Assembly: GCF_000687475.1 (NCBI RefSeq)
Contig: NC_057320.1
Location: 4,374,501-4,438,500 of the forward strand
Source: Ustilaginoidea virens
Taxonomy: Eukaryota > Ascomycota > Sordariomycetes > Hypocreales > Clavicipitaceae
Direction: 5' to 3'
DNA: 64,000 bases
Shown: in pieces, positions 55,601 to 64,000 of the stretch
How positions within the stretch are numbered: position 1 is the first letter of the stretch
How the letters are laid out: each line of letters starts with the position of its first letter
Notes under the pieces: model-generated
Databases searched by the model: none
What the model was told of the DNA's origin: nothing
Seen by the model: the letters and a program-made list of their open reading frames with translations, nothing else
Translations under genes and position numbers: made by a program

Positions 55601-58600
55601 GACCCCCATCCGCGCATTCCCCTACGGCACCAGGTATGGCAAAGCCATATCAGCCTCTCCATGCGACAACAAACCCCCGAAATCGTGGTCAGATACTGGC
55701 AAGTAGTATGCCACCCACGGACGGTAGACAGCACGATCCACTGGAGCGATGGAGGGGAGCTCCTGTCATGACATGGGGAGTCGGTGGTACTTTCATCACC
55801 ACATTCCCCAAGAGCACCCCTCGGTATGGTATTGGCCAAACCGCTCCAACTATGATCCGTACGGTGGGAGAGGTCAAGGTCCAGAATATCAAGGATATCG
55901 ACCTTCTTCCAGACCTCCTTGCCAAGTTTCCGGGTCCGTTGAAAGGAAAATCTAAGAAGAAGGAAGCTATTGCGTGGCTCTCGGCTGGCATTGAATCACT
56001 GGAAAAGGAAATTCCTGATGTGTCCTTCCAACCTCAATTATCTTTGGAAACGAAACGATCTTTTGAGCGTTTGCTGCTGTGGAAGCTGCTGCGAATCTTT
56101 GTAGAACATGACGGTGTATTGGAAGGAACCCCTGCCGTTGACAAAGCTGTTCGGGAGGTTCTTGCCCCCGAGACCACAGAGTTGCGGAACGAAGGTGTGC
56201 CGCTTTTTACAGGAGCAGAAACCGCTGGATCCGCCGATACCTCGATGAAAGCGGACGGCGTGGATTCTGCCTCCATTGAGAAGATCCGGTTGGACTTGCT
56301 GAAGGGAGATCGAGAGTCTGCTGTCTGGGCAGCGGCTGATAAGCGTCTCTGGGGCCATGCCATGATTATTGCTCAAACAGTTTCGCCAGAACTCTACAAG
56401 CAAGTCTCACAAGAGTTCGTACGCAAGGAGGTCAACTACCCCGGCCACAACAACGAGTCGCTGGCTGCCCTTTACAAGATCTTGTCCGGCAATTACGACG
56501 ATTGTGTCGATGAACTCGTTCCTTCGCACGCTCGTGCGGGGCTGCAACTTGTGTCTACCGAAGTCTCTTCTGGTCCTACCAAGGATGCCACGGCTGGCCT
56601 TGATAAGTGGCGCGAGACATTGACGCTCGTGTTGAGCAATCGGAGTCGGGACGATGCCCGCGGATTGCATGCCCTTGGCAAGCTTTTGTCTAGTTATGGA
56701 CGGACTGAGGCTGCTCATATTTGCTTCATTTTTAGCCGTAGCTTGTCAGTCTTTAGCGGATCGGATAATCCCGAATGCGATCTTGTCCTGGTTGGCTCGG
56801 ACCACAGCAGACAACAAGAACAGTTCGCCAAAGAGGCACAAGCGCTTCAACTCAGTGAGATATACGAGTACGGTCTTGCACTAGGAGGCAGCGTCGCGGC
56901 AGCGGCAGGAGCGCCGCATCTTGCCGCATACAAGCTTCAGCATGCCGTGGTTCTTGCTGAACATGGTTTCCGTGAGAAGGCGCTGCAGTATTGCGATGCT
57001 ATCTCATCAGCCATCGTCGCACAGACACGGAGATCGCCGTACCATCACCATATTGTTGAAGTTTGTGTGGAAGATTTCATGACGAGACTCAAACAAGCCC
57101 CTAAGGAAGCTTCATCTTCATGGATATCTAAGCCAACCATGGGCAAGGTCTCTGATAGTGTGTGGAACAGATTCAACAAGTTTGTGTCAGGGGATGAGGA
57201 TGGCAATGGTCATACCGGGGCAGATGGCGATAACGGACCATTTGCTCGAATTGCCTCTTCACCCAGTATCTCGAGGCCACCGTCCACATCCAAATTTGAT
57301 GTTTATGGCTCGTCACCGAGTTATCATACCACGCTGGCTGGTGCTGCAACAGGAGTGGCAGCATCGCGCTATGGCCCCACATCAACTCCTCTATACGCGA
57401 ACGACAATGCCAATCCCTATGCTCCCGTGGCACAAGCACAACATGCCCCAGCTTCAACACCGGGAATCACCAACCAGGAGTATGCCTCCAGCCCTTATGA
57501 GCAAAACTACCCAGGCAATACCCATGCAAAATCATACTTTGATGGTTATCACCCAGTAAGCTATTCAGGGACTGCTTCATCTGGATATCAAACGGTTGAG
57601 TCTCCAGCAATGGCACATGCGGGACCAGCATCAGGGCCGCAACCTACACTGACCGATGGGAACCGACCCCATCAGCTTCAGGATTCGCCAGTTATACACC
57701 ATCAGCAACCCAAGGGCGACAACTCCAACAACGGCTACCGACCATCGGCATATGGATATGAGGCTCATCAAGCAGGCGCCGCCGCGGACAGCAATCAACA
57801 AGAAGAGGCGGGAAGCAGTGGGTACGAACCGCCTTCCTCCCAATCATATGGCTATGAGCCCCCTTCATACCAGCCAGACGTCGAGGAGGATGACGCCCCC
57901 AAGCCCAAGAAGAAAAGCTTCATGGATGACGACGACGACGACGACATCCCAGCTCTAAGGAGGCCGCAAGAGCAGAGTAAAGCAGAGAAAGACCGCGAGA
58001 ACGAAGAGATGTTTCGCAAAGCTGCCGAGGAAGATGGTGAGACTTTTGATTTCCCCTTCACTATTTTTTTGCGTCCTTTTGCTGACTAGATCAATCCACA
58101 GCCAAACGAGCAGCAGCAGCAGCGGCCACCAAAAAGGGATGGGGTTTCGGTGGCTGGTTCGGAAGCAGCAAGAAACCCGAGGGTAGCATCGGCGAGTCAT
58201 CACCAGGCAAGCCCATCAAAGCCAAGCTTGGAGAACAAAGCAGCTTTGTCTACGATCCCGATCTGAAACGCTGGATCAACAAGAAGGCAGGCGCCGAGAA
58301 CGTCGAAGCGAAGAAAGCTACCCCCCCACCGCCTCGGGCTGGCTCTCGCTCGGCGAGCGGAACGCCGCCTCCTCCAGCTGGCGCTCCACCCGCGACTGGA
58401 AGAGCGAGTGTCCCTCCCATGGCAGTGCCGTTCCGCTCCATATCCAGTACCGTGACTTCGACACAATCGACGGACAACTCGACAGCAAGAAGCAGCCCTC
58501 CTTCCGCCATGCAACGGTCGGCATCTGCCACCCATGTCGAAACAGAACGTCCACCGACAGCTCCGCCCAGTCGACCGGGCACAAGCATGGGCAACGCAAG

Positions 58601-58697
58601 CAGTATCGACGACCTGTTGGGTGCGCCCGGACCACGCAAAGCTGGCCAGAAGAAGCCAAGAAAGAGTGGTCGGTATATAGATGTCATGGCCAAATAA
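52681..58697 (+). CDS. SEC16: COPII coat assembly protein Sec16
   Basis: Large scaffold at ER exit sites that organises COPII budding. Exons 52681..58036 and 58102..58697, 1983 residues. The start is GCCATGG at 52681. The long N-terminal region is disordered, with acidic patches and proline/serine-rich stretches. The central conserved domain (about 1022-1480) has [34 protein letters not shown] and the helical ACE1 part with [20 protein letters not shown]. The C-terminus has Tyr/Pro/Gly-rich repeats, an Asp-rich run, and after the 65-nt intron [21 protein letters not shown] and a final GRYIDVMAK, all usual for Sec16. It shares its upstream region with NEO1. Confidence 0.96.
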
Positions 58698-59083
58698 AGG
58701 GCGCGACGAAATACAGTTGAGGCGGAAGACAACAAAAAAAAACAGCAATGGAAGGGGGTGTGGAAACCCTTAATGATGCACGGCGGTGTACGCACATGTG
58801 GTGCTTTTTGTAACATAATAAGCGAAGCTGGGCAATGCTTGTACTATATAGACAGCGCATTGATTCCAGGTAATGAATTTGTAATATTTTCCCCTGCTTG
58901 TAATGCCCTTCTTTCCGCATTGAAAGGTTGCCCAAACCCAGTTTAAACGCCATTGTCGTGGATTACAAGTTCCTTTCTAAAAAAAAAAAACCCCCCCGAT
59001 ATTTTATTTGCGCTCTTTACATGCTGTAAGATTGTACATAATACTGCAAGTGTATATTAGCCTGGGAGATCAGAGATCGGAGA
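58698..59083. other. convergent 3' intergenic region
   Basis: Between the SEC16 and HUS1 stops. An A-run followed by a C-run lies at about 58980-58998. No gene seen. Confidence 0.6.
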
Positions 59084-60242
59084 TCAGCAACTGACCGTAA
59101 CAACCGAATCCTCTGCAGATTCGCCATCGTATTGCGGCACGTAAACATAGAGGATCAAAGCATGGTCATCGGCAAAGCAGGCAATAACTCGACCTTCTAA
59201 ACGGCCAACGCTCAAGACACGGCTCCAATCCTTGCCATCAACCCGAACAGTGGCCCACCTGTCGGGCCCCTCTTCACGGAATTTGGTGCTTGGATGATCC
59301 TCGACGGGTCTGTTGAGCTGTGCGGGATCCAACTGAGGATTCTCCAGATTAGACCACACACTGCAGATGTCAGTTGACTCGGTGGCAATCCTTAACCGCA
59401 GACTACCGTGCATGTTGGCGCTCAGCTCCAACTTGGGCGCCTTTGAAGGATTTGCTCCCGTGAGAGCCAACTTTGTGAACCGATCTGAAATCGCCTTGAG
59501 CTGCAGTAACGGTGGAAGCTGAATGTGGACATCTGGTTCGCGGACCTTTGGTTGCATGATTGTCTCGACGGTTTCCGGATGAAGCACTCTGACAGGAATG
59601 TCCTGAGTGATGACCTTTTCGTGCTCTCTGCGCAAGGAAGTTTCGAGATGCTCTGGCTCAAAGACGTCGTCGCCATAGGGATCGTCGGTGGCGGATCTGG
59701 CAGCTGCTGCCGCCGCAGCGGCAGCGCTCGACGCGTGGGAGGTGGTAGTTGTGATGGTCATTGAGAGAATAGGCAGCCCATCCTTCTTGGTAAGCCGTAG
59801 GGATGCTGATATGCTGTTCAGCGCAGACTTGAGCGCTCTCTGGAGTGGCTGCAGGGGTAGTTCAAGGTTGATCGTGTTGTGGGAGTCTGCTGACTGGATG
59901 TGATAGCTTTCGAAGATGAGGTCCATTGATAGGGACCTGCGGCGTTCTTAGCACAGCATGTAGCACGAGGAAGGAAAACCTGCGTGTGAAGGTTTTGGGA
60001 CCGTGGGGGGGGGGGGAATAGGTCGTACGCCCAGACTTGCGATCCCATGTCCGGGATGACGGTGAAGCGAGCAATGTCATCGCTAAGACGGACCCAGGCA
60101 ATCTTCTCTAGTGAAGAGAGCGCTGCAGTGAGCTCTGTGACAAGGTCAGAACGGGTTTCGCAGGCAAGGTGGTGCATTTGCTTGCGCCTCGGGTCTCACT
60201 CGCAAATGTGCGTATATTTTTGAGCTCTGTGCGGAACCGCAT
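59084..60242 (-). CDS. HUS1: Hus1 subunit of the 9-1-1 checkpoint clamp
   Basis: DNA-damage clamp subunit (with Rad9 and Rad1) loaded at damaged DNA. Exons 60200..60242, 60029..60134 and 59084..59936, 333 residues. The first exon gives MRFRTELKNIRTFA; splicing gives KLTAALSSLEKIAWVRLSDD, RFTVIPDMGSQVWASLSMDL and FESYHIQSAD, the conserved Hus1 start. Later LELPLQPLQRALKSA, LPPLLQLKAISDRFTKLAL and ALILYVYVPQYD fit. An Ala-rich insert (about 112-122) lies in the middle. The second intron holds a 12-G run (C on the sense strand). The three exons share no single frame, so only the last is long. Confidence 0.95.
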
Positions 60243-60909
60243 TGTGGGGAGGCAGTCACCTCACTCGGTGCTCGGGAATCGGTCGACGACGAAGGTTAAT
60301 TGAGAAATGAAGATTGACTTGGAGAATCGAGAATCGAGAATCGAGAATCGGCAATCGGCAATCGGGGATCGGGGATCGGGCATTGGGGATCGGGAATTGC
60401 ATGCAATCCTCCGTATGTAAATGCAGGTCCGACCCCAGACCGTAATTGGTGGGCGCAGGGGAGCCCCTGGACCTTCCTCGTCATGTCTGGTGGAGGAGCA
60501 TTAGGAGCACCTCCTGCAGGTTCCCATGCCGGAACAAGTTGCGATGGAAGACGCTGACACGCTTGAAGCACAGGTTCGAGGGCCAACTCGAAGGATACGC
60601 TTTCCTGATGAAGAAAAATGAAAAATTGTATATTAGACGCCGTGCCAGCAACATGCTCCTGGGCATCACCACACATTTGCCGCCTCACGCATCCCGTACA
60701 CTCTCATGACCGCGAAACAACGGGCTACCAACATTCATTCATTCCATTTTTTTTCTAAAAAGGGCCATTTTGTTTTATCATTCTCTCTTCTTCACCCCGT
60801 TCTTTTTCGACATCAGAATATTGCTACCCGTGACTGAAACTGTTATTGCCCGACCGCTATGAGCGACGCTGTTGTTTGGTAACCCTTCCACATTCGTCCC
60901 AAACTTGCC
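60243..60909. other. HUS1 upstream region with heptamer minisatellite
   Basis: Contains a tandem array at about 60321-60395. An isolated frame at 60526-60621 (ending GPTRRIRFPDEEK) looks coding and might be the last exon of a very small gene, but no upstream exon is found. Confidence 0.5.
60321..60395. repeat. heptamer tandem repeat (GAATCGA / GGATCGG)
   Basis: About ten units of seven bases drifting from GAATCGA to CAATCGG to GGATCGG. Confidence 0.85.
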
Positions 60910-62022
60910 ATGGGTCCCGCCAAAGACGCTTTAAGAAGGCTGAGCAGCAAGTTTGGTCGCGATTATCTCGAGCGCACCCTTTTGAAGAAGGATGCTCCTT
61001 CTGCTCAATCAAGAGATCTTCTGCTGACGGGCCAGCCTGCTGAAGGCGGGCCGGCACACGATGGGCTACCTTTTTACGTGCCACGCTTCTCAACGTCTAC
61101 ACTCGACGAGGGAGTTTTCGCAGATACTACCCCAAGTGGAGGAACAGTAACGCTTGTGGTTCGAAATCCAACGGAAAGAACATCAGGGGACAGTCAATTT
61201 ATGCTTCCCCCTTATGAGTCTCCTGCTACTGAGTCCGCTGCTACTGAGTCTTCTGCTACTGAGTCTCCTGTTGCCGAGCCTCAGGTCCCTACAGGCAATA
61301 GCCAAGGAGATGACAGCGCCAACCGACGATAGCATCGAGAACATGACGACAATTTAGGTCCCGACGCCATCACTGCGGCCCCGCCTAGACGGACGCACTC
61401 GCGCTCGGACTTTTCAGAGGCAACGACGGCGAATACCAACCAGAGGTTGGATTCAGGAAAGCCTCGATACTGCTTCATGTGTGGCAACGCCTTGGCAACC
61501 AAGCAATCGCCCAACGGCGAGAAACTCGCCTACCTTCCATGCGGCCACGCTTTCGGGCACGATTGCCTGTTTACATGGATCTCGAGACCCGAAAGTCTCG
61601 GCAAGTGCCCCGACTTCCCTTGTATCCCTATGCGGCATTTTTGTGAGCACTGGACGTTGCCAAAAGAAACACCGCCGGCCGAGCCCTTCAAAGACGCCGA
61701 TGCGGGCGTCTTACCTTGGAATTATGAGTTCTGCTCAACTCCCAAAGCCCTGAAAATACTCAAAGTCATCAATACGTCAGGCGACAAAGTGAGACGGCTG
61801 GATGCCCAGAAAAGGGACAGGAAAAAGTCCAATTTCGACTTGGCGATGCAGTCCCGGCTAAAATACCATTCGACGATAGTTGAACAGGCCGAGAGAAGAC
61901 TGGACGAGGCGCAGAAGATTTGGTGGACAAACTGTTGGAAAGAGTTTGGTGATGGGGAGAAGAAGAAAAGCAGAGGGTGGCTATGGCAACGAGCCAGGAG
62001 AAGCAACGCCAATACGGACTAA
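60910..62022 (+). pseudogene. RING-like protein gene interrupted by in-frame TAG
   Basis: One reading frame runs from the ATG at 60910 to the TAA ending at 62022, broken only by TAG at 61330-61332. The first part (MGPAKDALRRLSSKFGRDYL) ends in TES-rich repeats; the second has a zinc-finger region CFMCGNAL, LPCGHAFGHDCLFTWI, KCPDFPC, HFCEHW, which looks like a divergent RING, then a basic/coiled-coil tail. Options: a true nonsense mutation; a downstream gene starting at the ATG at 61447; or an unseen intron, for which 61147-61443 (GTAACG to CCAG, 297 nt) would keep the frame and remove the stop. The function of the intact form is not known. Confidence 0.55.
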
Positions 62023-62248
62023 CTTGTCGAGGGCATGAGCGACAACATGATTATGGAAATGTGTATCAAAGTAGCAAGTACAGACAATGATACATGCCAG
62101 CGATTTTTTATATTCCAAGGAGGGAGCCCTGAGTGCCAGTAAGGAATTCGTGTGAAGAGGGCATAGGCGACTCTGACGATTTCTTTTTTTTCTAGTTATG
62201 CTCATGATGTGTAAATGCTGCTAGGAATCCTGTAAACCGACCGCCTCA

Positions 62249-63002
62249 TCATGGCCTGCGACTGCGGTCGTCGTCGCTGTCGTCCATGAAGCCTTCTTCA
62301 AGACTGTCATTATTAGCGCATTGATGATGGGTCATGCCGATCGGCAGATACGTACTCCCTGCTTAACCGTCGTGTATCATCATGTCCCATCGACATCATG
62401 TGCCTGCTGATGGCATTCAGGGTCGCTTCATCCACGTCGCCCAGCTCTTCACCATCCTCCGAAAAGTCTTCTTCCGCTGCATCTTCCACGGCGCCCCTGT
62501 TCCTACTCCACGTCGAGGGCAGTATCAGTCTTGACAACTGATTGAGTAGGCGATGGCGCAAGCCTGATGTGTGGCTGGAAATGGTCTCGATTGGGAGGTA
62601 TTGACTGTAGCGATTTCGGTACCGGCGCCAAACGGGAACGACGGCGAAGGTGAGGAACAAGAAGAGGATGAGGGATATGACTGCTGGGATGAGCAGGGTC
62701 TATGAAGCGGGTTTATTCAGATGAGTACTCCATATCGCCCAAAACAAAAAAAAAAAAAATTGGCTACCGAATGGGTGGGTGTGCTGCTTAGAGGTGACGA
62801 CTTGGATGGAGACATGCCTTGAGTAGAGAGACCATTGGCGATGAGGCTCCCATTGCTGCGACGGATGGACGGTCGGCCAGGAAACTCGGATGGGCGGAGT
62901 GTAGACGGAAGACGTGGCTGGGTGCCGGGGAATGGGTTCACCTCATCGGGAAAGGCATGCAGGTTGTTGATGCGGCGAGGCGATTCTTGGAGGTTGACCA
63001 AG
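62249..63002 (-). CDS. single-pass membrane protein of unknown function (5' end unresolved)
   Basis: Exons 62768..63002, 62356..62699 and 62249..62303, joined by GTAGCC/CATAG and GTACGT/GACAG introns that keep phase. The product has a Ser/Pro-rich N-terminal part (FPDEVNPFPG, RPSEFPGRPSIRR), one membrane helix (LLIPAVISLILFLFLTFAVV), basic residues after it, an acidic stretch, and ends LEEGFMDDSDDDRSRRP. The frame has a stop just upstream and no ATG, so another exon is needed; ATGAG at 63135-63131 followed by GTAATG could supply a five-base first exon with acceptor at 63003. I do not recognise the family. Confidence 0.6.
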
Positions 63003-64000
63003 CTGCAATCTCGAAGGTCTGGATGTTCTTACTGCTGGGCTGCGGTGTAAATTGAGTCAATCTGGTCAACGTCTACCAGCGGCAGGGAGCCTTGGTGCTG
63101 CAAAGCCCCAGCCCGGTGCCGCAGCATTACCTCATGCTAGGGAGGATGGTACGGTGGTACGGCGTGCCAATATGGCTGCACAGGCTGATTTCTGGTGGAC
63201 TTATTGTATACATACAGAGAGAAGAGTCAGAAGACTATTGGCCAGCTGCCGCCGGGCCATTTCCAACCAAAGGGGACACCGGACAGGGTAATCTTCGGCG
63301 CACAGTTTCGAAACTGGTCAAGCCCGCCCCACGGCGCAGATTGACCATTGGCAGAGGCCAATGGGGTGCTGGAGGAACTCACAATCAAGTTGTAAACTGG
63401 ACACGTTGGATGCGGATGCAGCCCTCCGTAAACGTAAACATGTCCGAAAGACGATATCGGAAAGACGATGAAGGGCAAACTCTATCTGGCTTCTCAAGTA
63501 CGTGCCGCTTTACTCCAACGGTGCGCTTTGCATGGACATGCCATGCGTCAGGACGGAGTTCGCCGCAGCACTGGTAGGAATAGGCGACATGAAAACGCCA
63601 CACCAAAGTCGTCCCTATCCCTCCGTACGGGTTCTTTCTCGCGGGATAGGTAGCGGATACTTCTGTTCCTGCTGCTTTGTCTCCATTCTCCCACGTTCCC
63701 ACGACCTTTGCCGCAGAATGTCCCGGCCGCAATGCCCGTCTCCCTTTGGACGGGGCCTACATGGGGCCCTACATGATTGGTGCCGCCACTGAGGAGGCGT
63801 CCACTTGCTGCCGCTGCTGCGTCCCTGTCGTCCCTGTCACCCTGTGGTGCTTCTGGCAAGGCACCAGGGCTTTGCCATTTGCCAGACGCCATCGCTTGCC
63901 TCCACCTGCTGTCAATGCTGCACCCCACCGTGTCAATAACTGCCATGAACTCGTCCGCACGGAGGAGTACGTCAATCTTCCCCACAAGTTGGCAAGTTGG
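63003..64000. other. right end, no supported gene
   Basis: Possible upstream exon of the membrane protein near 63131. Other open frames on both strands up to 161 residues show no domain. CTCCGTACGG occurs near 63621. Confidence 0.45.

Noticed and set aside
1..64000. tRNA, rRNA, CRISPR, or bacterial-type operon signals
   Set aside because: I looked for a T-loop with GGTTCGAATCC-type sequence, rRNA stretches and regular spaced repeats and found none; the genes are intron-bearing eukaryotic genes.

Overview
This window is nuclear DNA of a filamentous ascomycete, probably a sordariomycete close to Hypocreales. That placement rests on the intron style (short introns with CTAAC/CTGAC-type branch sites), GC-rich coding sequence, orthologues of well-known yeast and Aspergillus genes, and an AT-rich transposon whose mutations match repeat-induced point mutation (RIP). 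I cannot name the species. Almost every gene needed splicing to be read, so the models give exon joins worked out from splice signals and conserved protein ends.

Left part (1-24.1 kb): the 3' part of the DRG-type GTPase Rbg1 (+); a small three-exon Spo12-like gene (-); an acyl-CoA dehydrogenase (-); the vacuolar Rab GTPase Ypt7 in seven exons (-); a 5.5-kb stretch with no firm gene that holds a decayed transposon relic (about 11.15-12.96 kb); a fungal protein with a Mg-chelatase-like lid domain (+); Golgi guanosine diphosphatase Gda1 (-); a serine carboxypeptidase (-); a PPPDE-thioredoxin-PUL protein (+); and a 105-residue conserved-looking protein (-).

Middle (24.3-30.9 kb): one complete but dead Ty1/copia LTR retrotransposon on the minus strand, with 196-bp LTRs and a 5-bp target duplication. 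It lies in what was a short (about 462-bp) divergent promoter between the 105-residue gene and a CobW/COG0523 GTPase gene. Inside the element, between the coding region and the 3' LTR, is a stretch rich in intact TG/CA and GC-rich tandem repeats that seems to have escaped RIP.

Right part (31.1-64 kb): CobW-like GTPase (+), a hypothetical protein (-), the vacuolar cation-chloride cotransporter Vhc1 (-), an Avt3/4-type vacuolar amino acid transporter (+), mitochondrial Aim32 and Cyc2 in tandem (+), the P4-ATPase Neo1 (-), the COPII scaffold Sec16 (+), the checkpoint clamp subunit Hus1 (-), a RING-like gene interrupted by an in-frame TAG (+), and a single-pass membrane protein of unknown function (-).

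Many genes serve the secretory and vacuolar system (Ypt7, Gda1, carboxypeptidase, Vhc1, Avt-type transporter, Neo1, Sec16), but I see no biosynthetic or defence cluster. The most unusual features are the transposon in the shared promoter, the un-RIPed insert inside it, two GC-AG introns, long sense-strand poly-C runs in introns, and an internal repeat in the Vhc1 tail.
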